A DNA stretch of 64,000 nt, taken from the NCBI GenBank assembly GCA_963789175.1, contig CAWBJO010000007.1, positions 124,001 through 188,000 on the forward strand, given 5' to 3'. Position 1 is the stretch's first letter, and each line of letters opens with the position of its first letter. A model generated the notes under the pieces. The model saw only the letters and a list, made by a program, of their open reading frames with translations. It did not search any database and was not told the DNA's origin. A program made the position numbers and the translations under genes. The DNA comes from CAWBJO01 sp963789175 (GTDB lineage: Bacteria; Pseudomonadota; Alphaproteobacteria; Rhizobiales; Aestuariivirgaceae). This document shows, piece after piece, positions 18,404 through 27,065 of this stretch.

Positions 18404-19219
18404 ATGGATCACATCGACAGCGCGCAGAATCCGACGATCAAGCTTCTCCGCTCGCTCGCGCTCCGGAAAGGGCGCGAGGCGGAAGGGCTGTTCATCGCCG
18501 AAGGATTCGAGATGGCGATGAAAGCGCGCGCAAATGGGTTCGGGCCGCGCTACGTCCTCATGGAGCGTTCGGCCGCCGCCGATCCAGCCAATTCCACCAT
18601 CCTCGACTGGGCAGGCGGGCAGGATACGCGGATCGCCAGCGTGACGACGAGCCTCCTGTCGCGCCTGACGGGCAAGGAAAATCCGCAGCCGCTCCTGTTC
18701 GCCTGTCCGCTCCGGTATCACCCGCTGCCCGAAACCGGAACGAACGGCACGTCGACGAGCCTCGTACTCGCCGGCATTCGGGACCCTGGAAATCTCGGCA
18801 CCATCATCCGGACCGCGGATGCCACGGGTGTCGAACGAGTCATCCTGGTCGGAGCAAGTTGCGACGCCTTCGCGCCCGAAGCGGTTCGCGCCTCGACCGG
18901 CTCGATCTTCGCCGTGCCGATAGTGAAAACGCAATCCGACCGTTTCGTTGCCTGGGCGGCATCCTGGCAGGGTGACCGGATCGGGCTCGACGCGAAGTCG
19001 GGCGTGACCTTTCGCCAGCCTTATCGACGTCCGACCCTGGTGATGCTCGGCAGCGAGAGCGAAGGCCTGCCGCCCGAGTTGCGCCAAGTCTGCACGCGAC
19101 TGGTGCGCATCCCGATGCGTGCGAACGTCGAATCTCTCAACATCGCTGCGGCGGCCGCCGTCATGCTCTACGAACTCGAAGGCGGTGCTATCGATCCTGC
19201 AGGGCCGACAAGGTCGTAA
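18404..19219 (+). CDS. TrmH/SpoU-family RNA 2'-O-ribose methyltransferase
   Basis: A 271-residue SPOUT-class methyltransferase using SAM, probably acting on rRNA or tRNA. An N-terminal substrate-binding domain (about residues 1-105) precedes the catalytic domain with motif 1 AGIRDPGNLGTIIRTADATG, motif 2 MLGSESEGLPPEL and motif 3 IPM-x5-SLNIAAAAAVMLYE, which form the trefoil knot. The specific target (RlmB-like or other) is not clear. Its last 32 nt overlap the 3' end of the convergent TPP enzyme. Confidence 0.88.
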   Translation: MDHIDSAQNPTIKLLRSLALRKGREAEGLFIAEGFEMAMKARANGFGPRYVLMERSAAADPANSTILDWAGGQDTRIASVTTSLLSRLTGKENPQPLLFACPLRYHPLPETGTNGTSTSLVLAGIRDPGNLGTIIRTADATGVERVILVGASCDAFAPEAVRASTGSIFAVPIVKTQSDRFVAWAASWQGDRIGLDAKSGVTFRQPYRRPTLVMLGSESEGLPPELRQVCTRLVRIPMRANVESLNIAAAAAVMLYELEGGAIDPAGPTRS

Positions 19220-20843
19220 AGGCGGAGATCGCCTCTAGGCTCGATTTCACATGGATGACGGCGGGACCGGGAGCGGCCAGGGCATCGCGAACCTGCACGT
19301 CGACCTTCTGGTGGTCGGAAATCGTCACCACATGGGCTCCGAACGATTTCGCCCAGGCGGTGAAATCGGGATTCTTCAAGTCCGTGCCCGACATGCGCTT
19401 GGGAAAGTGCCGCTCCTGATGGGTCCTGATGGTCCCGTAGCTGCCGTTATCGGAAATCACGATCTTCGGCGCCGATCCGTATTGGAGCGCTGTCGCCAGT
19501 TCCTGGCCCGTCATCAGGATGCCGCCGTCGCCCACGAAGACGATCGCCATGCGCTTCTTCAGGACGAGGCCCGAGGCCGCTCCGCCGGGCACGCCGAAGC
19601 CCATCGCCCCGCCGATTACGCCGAGCAAGAGATTGTCGGGCGTCATCTTCCAGTGACGGTGCACCCAAGTGGAGATGTTGCCGGCATCCGTCACGATGAC
19701 GGCGTCGCGCGGCGCCTGGGCGGCAATGCTCGCCACGACGACTCCGAAATCGACGCCGTCGGACGGGCAGGGGGATTCGAAGCGGGTGAATTCGCTCATG
19801 AAGCGGGAGATCGTGTCCACCCATAGGGCGCGGCGACTCGAAGATGCGGGCTTGCGGGAGGCGAGATGCTCTGCGGCGGCGACCGGATCGCCTACGATGC
19901 CCAGGTCGGTGCGGAACACCCGGCCGATCGGGGCGGGATCCGGATAGATGTGAACGAGCGGCTGTTGCGGCTCGGGGGCGGCGGGAAAGGTGAAATTCTG
20001 GCTCGCCACGTCTCCAAGCCGCGTGCCGAGGGCGATGACGAGATCGGCCTTGGCCAGCGTTTCACGATACTTCTGGGGAATTCCGAAACCAACGTGACCG
20101 GCATAGAGCGGCGATGAGTTGTCGAAGACGTCCTGGTTCTTCCAGGTCACTGCGACGGGCACATGGTGCGCTTCAGCAAGTTTCCGCAGGGCCGCAGCGC
20201 CGCGGGGACCGCGCATCAACCCCCCGGCGATGACCAGCGGCCGCTCCGCCTTGGCAAGCATGTCGGCTGTCCGGTCCAAGCCGTCGGTGGAAATTCCGCT
20301 GATGGTCACGGGATAGGGCTCAGGCAGAACGCCGGCGAATCCATCGTTCAAGACGTCCTCGGGCAGCGAGACGACGACAGGTCCGGGAACTCCGGATCCA
20401 GCGAGGTGAAAGGCACGGGCAAGGATCTCGCCGGTCTTGGAGCCGTCGGTGATCTCGAAGACCCCCTTGGCGATACGGCCGAAGAAGTGAGAGTAGTCGA
20501 TTTCCTGGAAAGCGCTGCGGCCGCGTTCGTCGCGCGACACCTGGCCGATGAGAACGACCAGCGGAACGGCATCCTGCTCAGCGACGTGAACGGCGATCGA
20601 CCCGTTGGTCGCACCCGGACCGCGGCTCACCATGAAGCACTGGGTCTGGCCGGTGATCTTCGCTTCGGCCACGGCCATGAATCCGGCCCCCGACTCGTGA
20701 CGGCAGACAATTGTCTCGATCCGGTTCGAGTCATGCAGCGCATCGAGCAAGGCGAGATAGCTTTCTCCGGGCACGCAGTACACGCGCGACAGGCCATGGG
20801 CCTCGAGACTGCGCACGATTGCATCGGCTACGCGAAGTGGCAT
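19188..20843 (-). CDS. Thiamine-pyrophosphate-dependent enzyme, acetolactate synthase-like, substrate unknown
   Basis: A 551-residue three-domain TPP enzyme. N-terminal PGESYLALLDAL and CRHESGAGFMAVAEA (the conserved Glu that activates thiamine) lie within residues 25-65; the C-terminal TPP/Mg site is VGDGGILMTGQELATAL followed by ISDNGSYGT. The product resembles IlvB-like paralogues rather than true IlvB. It starts 12 nt after the citrate synthase stop and is probably cotranscribed. Because Xsc, another TPP enzyme, sits nearby, this may process a related C2/C3 carbonyl intermediate, but that is inference. Confidence 0.85.
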   Translation of the reverse strand: MPLRVADAIVRSLEAHGLSRVYCVPGESYLALLDALHDSNRIETIVCRHESGAGFMAVAEAKITGQTQCFMVSRGPGATNGSIAVHVAEQDAVPLVVLIGQVSRDERGRSAFQEIDYSHFFGRIAKGVFEITDGSKTGEILARAFHLAGSGVPGPVVVSLPEDVLNDGFAGVLPEPYPVTISGISTDGLDRTADMLAKAERPLVIAGGLMRGPRGAAALRKLAEAHHVPVAVTWKNQDVFDNSSPLYAGHVGFGIPQKYRETLAKADLVIALGTRLGDVASQNFTFPAAPEPQQPLVHIYPDPAPIGRVFRTDLGIVGDPVAAAEHLASRKPASSSRRALWVDTISRFMSEFTRFESPCPSDGVDFGVVVASIAAQAPRDAVIVTDAGNISTWVHRHWKMTPDNLLLGVIGGAMGFGVPGGAASGLVLKKRMAIVFVGDGGILMTGQELATALQYGSAPKIVISDNGSYGTIRTHQERHFPKRMSGTDLKNPDFTAWAKSFGAHVVTISDHQKVDVQVRDALAAPGPAVIHVKSSLEAISAFTTLSALQDR

Positions 20844-20855
20844 GCGATTTCCTGA

Positions 20856-21995
20856 TTACCTCTGATTCAACGGAAGATAGGGACGGGGGGACGGCCCATC
20901 ATACAGGGTCAGCGGACGGATAAGAATGTTGTTTCGAAGCTGCTCGAGGCACTGCACGGTCCAGCCGGGCACGCGGCCCATGGCGAAGATGGGAACGAAC
21001 AGGTCCTTGGTGATGCCGCTCAGATGGTAGATGACGCCCGAGTAGAAATCGACATTCACGTTCACGCCATGGCGGGCATAGGGAGCCATGGCAGCAACCA
21101 CGGCATCCAGGATGGCGTACCATCTCGGCTCGCCCATCTCCTTAGAAAGCGCCTTCACGCCGTCGCGCATGTGGCGGGCGCGTGGGTCCTCGGCCCGATA
21201 GACGCGATGGCCAAAGCCGGTGATCGGCTCGCCCGCGGCGCGCTTGTCGCGGACGTAGGCGGCGGCCTTTTCCGGAGTGCCGATCTCTTCCGCCATGCGC
21301 ATGACGTCCTCGGCGGCGCCGCCATGGGCAGGCCCAGACAGCGCCGCGACCGCCGCGGTCACCGCCGCGTGCAGATTGGCTTCGGTGCCGATCACGACGC
21401 GGGCGGCGAAGGAGGAGGCGTTGGAGCCGTGCTCGGCGTGAAGAACGAAATCGGTATCGAAGAGGCGAACGGTGGCTCGAGATGCCTGCTCGCCCTTCAG
21501 CATCCACAGGAAGTTCGCCGCGTGGGAGAGGGACGGATCGGGCGGTATCGGGTCGCGTCCATGCCGGATGGCGTCGTGCGCCGCGACGATGACCGGAACC
21601 TGCGAGGTCAGGCGGATGCCCTTGCGCCGCGTGGCGTCGATGCCGTTGTCGTCGACCTCGGGATCATATGCCGAAAGGGCCGACACCGCGGTGCGCAACA
21701 CGTCCATGGGATGGGCGTGCCGCATTGCGGCGATGAGCGCATGGACCTGGTCGGGAAGACGGCGCGCCGCAGCCAGCGCGGCCGTGAATTCGGTCAACTC
21801 GGCTGCGTTCGGCAGCTCGCCATGGAGCAGCAGATGGGCCGTCTCCTCGAAGGTCGAATGGGCGGCGAGATCGTGGATGGAGTAGCCGCGATAGCGAAGA
21901 TCGCCTACCTTACCGTCGATGAACGTCGTCGCCGAGCGCTCGAAGTAGATGCCCTTCAGGCCGCGATGGATCTTGACCTTGTCTTCCTCGGTCAT
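20856..21995 (-). CDS. Citrate synthase family protein (citrate or 2-methylcitrate synthase)
   Basis: A 379-residue short-type citrate synthase fold enzyme that condenses an acyl-CoA with oxaloacetate. It opens with GLKGIYFERSATTFIDG and LRYRGYSI, and the catalytic residues are present: His in GPAHGG, His in GFGHRVYRAEDPR and Asp in NVDFYSG. The length matches the 370-380-residue class that includes 2-methylcitrate synthases. It is divergent from phosphotransacetylase by 43 nt; that pairing favours acetyl-CoA from the Xsc route as substrate. AAGG lies upstream of the ATG. Confidence 0.88.
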   Translation of the reverse strand: MTEEDKVKIHRGLKGIYFERSATTFIDGKVGDLRYRGYSIHDLAAHSTFEETAHLLLHGELPNAAELTEFTAALAAARRLPDQVHALIAAMRHAHPMDVLRTAVSALSAYDPEVDDNGIDATRRKGIRLTSQVPVIVAAHDAIRHGRDPIPPDPSLSHAANFLWMLKGEQASRATVRLFDTDFVLHAEHGSNASSFAARVVIGTEANLHAAVTAAVAALSGPAHGGAAEDVMRMAEEIGTPEKAAAYVRDKRAAGEPITGFGHRVYRAEDPRARHMRDGVKALSKEMGEPRWYAILDAVVAAMAPYARHGVNVNVDFYSGVIYHLSGITKDLFVPIFAMGRVPGWTVQCLEQLRNNILIRPLTLYDGPSPRPYLPLNQR

Positions 21996-22038
21996 AGTGC
22001 CTTGTCCCTTCTAGAGCTTTCCAGTAACCCCTTCCCGC

Positions 22039-22938
22039 ATGGGAGTCATCGACAGGGCGAAGGGCGCGATCCGCGGCAAGCGGAAGCGGGTAATCTTTCC
22101 GGAGGGCGGCGATGCGAGGATCGCTGAAGCGGCGTCTCGGCTCGAGGCCGAAGGCCTCGCCCAACCGATCCTCTTTAGAGATTTGCTTCCCGAACCGACG
22201 TCGAGCCTCGTCGACACCGTACGGGCGGCGCGGCCCGGAATGACGGAAGGCATGGCGGTCCGCCTGCTGGCGCGGCCGGTGCCGCTCGCCGGCGCGATGG
22301 TCGCCGCGGGCGAGGCGGATGCCGTCGTCGCCGGGGCCGCCCATCCGACGGCACGCATCATCGAAGCCGGCCTGATGACCATCGGTCTCGCGCCCGGCAT
22401 CGCGACCCCGTCGAGCTTCTTTCTCATGACATGGCCGGACCGCGAACTGATCTTCGCGGATTGCGCCCTCAACACGGACCCGACCGCCTCCGAGCTCGCA
22501 GACATCGCCGTCGCATCCGGTCTCAGCGCGCGCCGGCTTCTCGGCGTGCCGCCCCTCGTCGCGCTCCTGTCCTTTTCCACCCACGGGAGCTCAACAGCGG
22601 CATCGGCGCGCCGCGTGGCGGAAGCCGTCGCGACGGCGAGGGCACGGGCTCCCGATATCGCCTTCGAGGGCGAGCTCCAGGGCGATGCCGCACTCGATCC
22701 GCATATCGCGGCACGGAAGATCAGAGGCGAGAGCGCCGTGGCCGGTCGCGCCAACGTCCTCGTCTTCCCGAGTCTCGAGGCAGGCAACATCGCATACAAA
22801 CTGGTGCAGCACCTGGCGAGGGCAAGGGCCATCGGCCCCATCCTGCAGGGGTTCCGGCGGCCTATTTCCGACCTGTCACGCGGGGCAACGGTCGAGGACA
22901 TCGTTGACACGACGATACTCCTGCTGGCCATGAGCTAG
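22039..22938 (+). CDS. pta: Phosphate acetyltransferase
   Basis: A 299-residue phosphotransacetylase (PTA_PTB family) that converts acetyl phosphate and CoA to acetyl-CoA and phosphate. Visible blocks are RVIFPEGGDARIAEAA near the N-terminus, ADAVVAGAAHPTARIIEAGL in the middle, ALLSFSTHGS, and the C-terminal ANVLVFPSLEAGNIAYKL. Acetyl phosphate is the product of Xsc encoded nearby, so this links sulfonate degradation to central metabolism. It is the only plus-strand gene within this part of the sulfonate module. An in-frame TAG upstream fixes the ATG at 22039. Confidence 0.93.
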   Translation: MGVIDRAKGAIRGKRKRVIFPEGGDARIAEAASRLEAEGLAQPILFRDLLPEPTSSLVDTVRAARPGMTEGMAVRLLARPVPLAGAMVAAGEADAVVAGAAHPTARIIEAGLMTIGLAPGIATPSSFFLMTWPDRELIFADCALNTDPTASELADIAVASGLSARRLLGVPPLVALLSFSTHGSSTAASARRVAEAVATARARAPDIAFEGELQGDAALDPHIAARKIRGESAVAGRANVLVFPSLEAGNIAYKLVQHLARARAIGPILQGFRRPISDLSRGATVEDIVDTTILLLAMS

Positions 22939-23705
22939 ACCATCGTCCACAGCGCCCGGGCGATGCCCATGAAGGCGATCGCCATCAGCAGGATGAGGGT
23001 GGTGCGGCGAAACGCTTCCGGCGAGGAGCCGAGGAAGCGCCGCCCGCCCAGCCACACACCGAGCCCGACGACAGGAACTGCCATGACGACGAGCGAAAGG
23101 GTGCTCGACGTCACCAATCCCTCGCGCGCAAGGAATGCAAGCCCCGTGAGGTCGAGCAGGAAGAAGTAGGCGATGACGGCGGCCCGAATGTGAGCCGGCG
23201 TGTCGCCGTCCGCCGTGAGAAAGAGGGCGACGGGAAGCCCGCCCATGGCCACGGCACCGTTGGCGACCCCCGAGGCAACGCCGACCGCGGCCGTGCCGGC
23301 CGGACCGGATCGCCGCCGCAACTTGAAGCCGGCAAGCAGGAGCACGGCCGACAAGAGGACGAACCCGGCGATGAACAGCTTCAGAGGCTCACGGGGCGCG
23401 TAGGCGAGAATGTAGACGCCGAGCGGCGTACCGAACACCGCGCCGGCCATAAGCAGGGCCACCCGCTTCCAGGGAATGTCCTTCCAGACGGAGAATGCCT
23501 GCATGATGCTGGCGGCCACTTCGAGGCACAGGGCCACGACGACCGCCCGGGCGGGGTCGGTCACGAGGGACCAGCTCGACACCAGGAGGGCCGAGAAGCC
23601 GAAGCCCGAATAGCCGCGGGCGATCGCGCCCACCGCCAATCCGACGATCATCACGACTATGGCCGGGAGAGTCAGGTCCTGGGGCAGGTACCGCAAAAGA
23701 TCCAT
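22935..23705 (-). CDS. TSUP-family (TauE/SafE) membrane exporter, probably for sulfite
   Basis: A 256-residue protein with about eight hydrophobic helices, an N-terminal GLAVGAIARGYSGFGFSALLV motif and an internal repeat-like second half (GVASGVANGAVAMGGLPVALFL). This is the TauE/SafE (TSUP) family, members of which export sulfite or sulfoacetate during C2-sulfonate catabolism. It lies 21 nt downstream of xsc on the same strand, which makes sulfite the obvious cargo. Its stop overlaps the convergent pta stop by 4 nt. Confidence 0.88.
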   Translation of the reverse strand: MDLLRYLPQDLTLPAIVVMIVGLAVGAIARGYSGFGFSALLVSSWSLVTDPARAVVVALCLEVAASIMQAFSVWKDIPWKRVALLMAGAVFGTPLGVYILAYAPREPLKLFIAGFVLLSAVLLLAGFKLRRRSGPAGTAAVGVASGVANGAVAMGGLPVALFLTADGDTPAHIRAAVIAYFFLLDLTGLAFLAREGLVTSSTLSLVVMAVPVVGLGVWLGGRRFLGSSPEAFRRTTLILLMAIAFMGIARALWTMV

Positions 23706-23726
23706 CGCCCGTTTCCGCGGTTGGCC

Positions 23727-25487
23727 TTACGCCGGCTCGGCGACGTTGGTGTGGCGGTAGCGGTCGAGAAGGCGCTTGGGATATTTGAGCGCGTCGCGAC
23801 GGAACGGATCGCCGAGCTCCATCGTGCACATCACCTCGATGACCGTGGTCTTGCCCTTCTTCTGCTGCTCGCACGCCTTGGTGAGCGCGCTCCCGACCCC
23901 GTCGAGGCGATCGACGGTGACGCCTTCGGCGCCCATGGCGCGCGCGATCTCGGCCCAGCTCGGATTATTCAGGTTCACGCCCACGAAGCGCTGGTCGTAG
24001 AAGTCGACCTGATTCTTCTTCTCGGCGCCCCACTGCTTGTTGTGGAAGACGACGGCCGTAACGGGTATGGCCTCGCGCACGCAGGTGAGAATCTCGTTGA
24101 AGCTCATGCCCCAGGCGCCGTCGCCGACATAAGCGATGGCCGGCCGGTCGGGGGCCGCGACCTTGGCGCCGATGACCGCCGGCAGCGCATACCCGCAATT
24201 GCCGAAGCTCATGGCCGCAAACATGCTGTTCGGCTGGGTGAAGCGGAGATAGGAGTTGGATACCGAGCAGATGTTCCCGATGTCGGTCGACACCATGGCG
24301 TTGCGCGGCAGTGCCTTTTCGAGCTCGCGCAGCATCTGGCGGGGATGCATGAACGGCGAGTCCCTGGATACCTGGATGGACCACGGGTCCTTCTCATGCA
24401 TCCAGGATTCGAGTTCCTTTTCCCAGTCGTCCTTCTCAGCGGCGACCGTCTTCAGGCGTTCGGCCGCGTTGGCGGCGCTGGCGAGCTTGCGGTTGGCGAG
24501 CCGGTACTGAAGCGCCTTCGCCGTCTCCTTCGCGTCGCCGACGACGCCGACCGAAATCTGCTTTACAAGGCCGAGCATGCGGTGATCGGTATCGACCTGG
24601 ATGATCTTCGCGTTGCGCGGCCAATAGTCGAGACCATGCTGAGGCAGGGTGCCGAACGGCCCGAGACGGGTGCCGAGCGCCAGGACGACGTCGGCCTTCG
24701 CTATCAGCTTCATCGCCGCCTTGGAACCCTGATAGCCGAGGGGGCCGGTCCACAGACGGTGGTCGGCCGGGAAGCTGTCGTTGTGGAGGTAGCTGTTGAC
24801 CACCGGCGCCTGAAGCTGCTCGGCAAGCCGCACGCACTCGTCGACACCGCCGGAAAACACAACGCCGCCGCCCGACACGATGACCGGAAACTTCGCGGAG
24901 GCCAGGAGATCGGCGGCCGCATCTAGGCTCTCGTCGCTACCGGGACCGCGGGTGATGGTCTTCGGCATTGGAATGGCGTAGTCGGCCTCGCCGTAGAAGT
25001 TGTCGCGGGGGATGTTGTACTGGGTCGGGCCGCGCTCGCTCATCGCCATATCGAAGCAGCGCGCCAACAGCTCGGCGACGCGCGGGTGCTTCGACACATG
25101 CGCCTGGTACCTGGTGATCTTGGAGAAGATCGGAAGCTGCTCGGTTTCCTGAAAGCCGCCGAGGCCGATCGTGTTGGAGCCGGTCTCCGGCGTTATCACG
25201 ACGACCGGCGAATGGGCCCAATAGGCGGCGGCGGTCGACGTCACGAAGTTGGTGATGCCGGGCCCGTTCTGGGCAATGCAGACGCCATGACGCCCGGAGG
25301 CGCGCGAATAACCATCCGCCATGTGGCCGGCGCCCTGCTCATGGGCGGTGGGGATGAACCGGATGCCGGCCGCGGGGAAAAGATCGAGGGCATCCATGTA
25401 GGCGGAGCCGACGATGCCGAAGACGTTCTTCACACCATAGGCGACGAGCGTCTCGACGAAAGCTTCGGATGCGGACATGACCGGCAT
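23727..25487 (-). CDS. xsc: Sulfoacetaldehyde acetyltransferase
   Basis: A 586-residue TPP enzyme that cleaves sulfoacetaldehyde with phosphate into acetyl phosphate and sulfite, the desulfonating step for taurine and isethionate. Length and sequence are typical of Xsc: NVFGIVGSAYMDALDLFPAAG, HEQGAGHMADGYSRASGR, NGPGITNFVTSTAAAYWAH, and GDGAWGMSFNEILT with the TPP/Mg site, then FHNKQWGAEKKNQVDFY. AAGGAGAT precedes the ATG. The gene order ald-cupin-xsc-TSUP has gaps of 22, 17 and 21 nt, so one transcript is likely, starting at the TauR-like site before ald. Confidence 0.95.
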   Translation of the reverse strand: MPVMSASEAFVETLVAYGVKNVFGIVGSAYMDALDLFPAAGIRFIPTAHEQGAGHMADGYSRASGRHGVCIAQNGPGITNFVTSTAAAYWAHSPVVVITPETGSNTIGLGGFQETEQLPIFSKITRYQAHVSKHPRVAELLARCFDMAMSERGPTQYNIPRDNFYGEADYAIPMPKTITRGPGSDESLDAAADLLASAKFPVIVSGGGVVFSGGVDECVRLAEQLQAPVVNSYLHNDSFPADHRLWTGPLGYQGSKAAMKLIAKADVVLALGTRLGPFGTLPQHGLDYWPRNAKIIQVDTDHRMLGLVKQISVGVVGDAKETAKALQYRLANRKLASAANAAERLKTVAAEKDDWEKELESWMHEKDPWSIQVSRDSPFMHPRQMLRELEKALPRNAMVSTDIGNICSVSNSYLRFTQPNSMFAAMSFGNCGYALPAVIGAKVAAPDRPAIAYVGDGAWGMSFNEILTCVREAIPVTAVVFHNKQWGAEKKNQVDFYDQRFVGVNLNNPSWAEIARAMGAEGVTVDRLDGVGSALTKACEQQKKGKTTVIEVMCTMELGDPFRRDALKYPKRLLDRYRHTNVAEPA

Positions 25488-25504
25488 GGCTGATCTCCTT
25501 GAAC

Positions 25505-25786
25505 CTACTTCAACTCGACTTCGATGAACGCGTAGTCACCGTCCGTCGCGTTGACGACATCGTGCTCGACCCCGGCGCTGCGGAAGTAGGGAGCGCCCTT
25601 CTTCATGTCGGCGAAACTTTCGCCGGCGGAGGTGACGAGCTTCAGACGGCCGTCGAGCAGGGGGACGATGACATAGTCATGGGCGTGGCGATGCCAGCCG
25701 GTGTTGTCGCCCTTGGCGAAACGGTATTCTGTCACGATCACGCGGTCGTTCTCGATGTGCTTGACCGCCTTGGCACTGCCCGCCAT
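25505..25786 (-). CDS. Small cupin-domain protein
   Basis: A 93-residue single-domain beta-barrel protein. The metal-binding cupin motif 1 is seen as GWHRHAHDYVIVPLLDG at about residues 29-45, with VEHDVVNATDGDYAFIEVELK at the end. The start at 25786 is supported by GGGAGG 7 nt upstream. It is tucked between ald and xsc, so a role with sulfoacetaldehyde or sulfite handling is suggested by position only; its activity is unknown. Confidence 0.85.
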   Translation of the reverse strand: MAGSAKAVKHIENDRVIVTEYRFAKGDNTGWHRHAHDYVIVPLLDGRLKLVTSAGESFADMKKGAPYFRSAGVEHDVVNATDGDYAFIEVELK

Positions 25787-25808
25787 CTCGTTACCTCCCT
25801 GACGCCGG

Positions 25809-26927
25809 TCACGCTGCGAGCGCGGATTCGGCGTTGATGTACTTGTAACCAAGGTCGTCGGCGACGGCCTTGTAGGTGACCTTGCCCTTGTAGACATTGA
25901 GGCCGTTGCGAAGGTGCGGGTCCTCGAGCAGGGCGCGGCGATAGCCCTTGCCGGCCAGAGCCAAAGCAAAAGGCAGCGTCACGTTGTTGAGCGCGTAGGT
26001 CGATGTCCGCGCCACCCCGCCCGGCATGTTGGCTACACAATAGTGAATGACGCCGTCGACGATGTAGGTCGGATCGGCATGGGTGGTCGGGCGCGAAGTC
26101 TCCGCGCAGCCGCCCTGGTCGATCGCCACGTCGACGAGCACGGAGCCCGGCTTCCACCTTTTCAGCATCGCGCGCGTCACGAGCTTGGGCGCGGCGGCAC
26201 CTGGGATGAGGACGCCGCCGATGACGAGGTCGGCCGACTCGCATTCGTCCTCGACCGCGCCCTGCGTGGAATAGAGCGTCTTCAGGTGCGTTCCGAAACG
26301 GGCGACGAGCTCTTCCATGCGCTCGGTGCTCTTCTCGAGAACGACGACGTCGGCGCCGAGGCCCAAGGCCATGGCCGCGGCATTGGTCCCGACGACGCCG
26401 CCGCCGAGGATCACGACCTTGGCAGGGGCAACGCCCGGTACGCCGCCGAGCAGAACGCCGCGGCCGCCCTGCGCCTTCTCCAGGCAATGAGCGCCCGACT
26501 GAATGGACATGCGCCCGGCGACCTGCGACATGGGCGCCAGGAGCGGTAGCCCACCGCGCGGGCCGGTGACCGTCTCATAGGCGATGCAGACGGCGCCCGA
26601 GTTCACGAGATCCTTCGTCTGGTCCGGATCGGGCGCAAGATGCAGGTAGGTGTAGAGGATCTGTCCTTCGCGCAGCATCCGCCGCTCGACGGCCTGCGGT
26701 TCCTTCACCTTCACGATCATCTCCGCCGTCGCGAAGATCTCTTCCGGCGTACCGACGATCGCGGCGCCGGTCTTCCGATAGTCCTCGTCGGTGGCGCCGA
26801 TGCCGGCGCCGGCCGACGCCTGAACCATGACCTTGTGTCCATGGCGGACGGCTTCGCGCACGCTCGTCGGCGTCATCCCGACGCGATATTCGTGGTTCTT
26901 TATTTCCTTCGGCACCCCGATCAACAT
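25809..26927 (-). CDS. ald: Alanine dehydrogenase
   Basis: A 372-residue NAD-dependent enzyme that deaminates L-alanine to pyruvate and ammonium. N-terminal MLIGVPKEIKNHEYRVGMTP, the active-site segment with VKVKEP and YLHLA, and the Rossmann motif VVILGGGVVGTNAA near residue 170 define the family. In taurine degradation the enzyme recycles alanine made by taurine:pyruvate aminotransferase, which is absent here. It begins the ald-cupin-xsc-TSUP transcript. Confidence 0.95.
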   Translation of the reverse strand: MLIGVPKEIKNHEYRVGMTPTSVREAVRHGHKVMVQASAGAGIGATDEDYRKTGAAIVGTPEEIFATAEMIVKVKEPQAVERRMLREGQILYTYLHLAPDPDQTKDLVNSGAVCIAYETVTGPRGGLPLLAPMSQVAGRMSIQSGAHCLEKAQGGRGVLLGGVPGVAPAKVVILGGGVVGTNAAAMALGLGADVVVLEKSTERMEELVARFGTHLKTLYSTQGAVEDECESADLVIGGVLIPGAAAPKLVTRAMLKRWKPGSVLVDVAIDQGGCAETSRPTTHADPTYIVDGVIHYCVANMPGGVARTSTYALNNVTLPFALALAGKGYRRALLEDPHLRNGLNVYKGKVTYKAVADDLGYKYINAESALAA

Positions 26928-27006
26928 GTCGAATCACTCCCGACAGGACGCCTGGCCAGGCGCCCCTGCCATTGCATATGCCAATAATTGCCCCCCTGGC
27001 CCAACG

Positions 27007-27016
27007 CTAGGTCCAG
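27007..27016 (-). promoter_or_regulatory. Candidate TauR box upstream of ald
   Basis: On the minus strand this reads CTGGACCTAG, matching nine of ten positions of the CTGGACYTAA element described for TauR in Rhodobacter. It lies about 80 nt upstream of the ald start in the 138-nt gap between the DMT gene and ald. A weaker CTGG-containing copy starts 17 nt further upstream. The consensus is recalled from memory. Confidence 0.5.
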
Positions 27017-27065
27017 TTGCGTTTCACAGCCAGTGCCAGAATTGAGGATACTCCATAAAGGGCCA

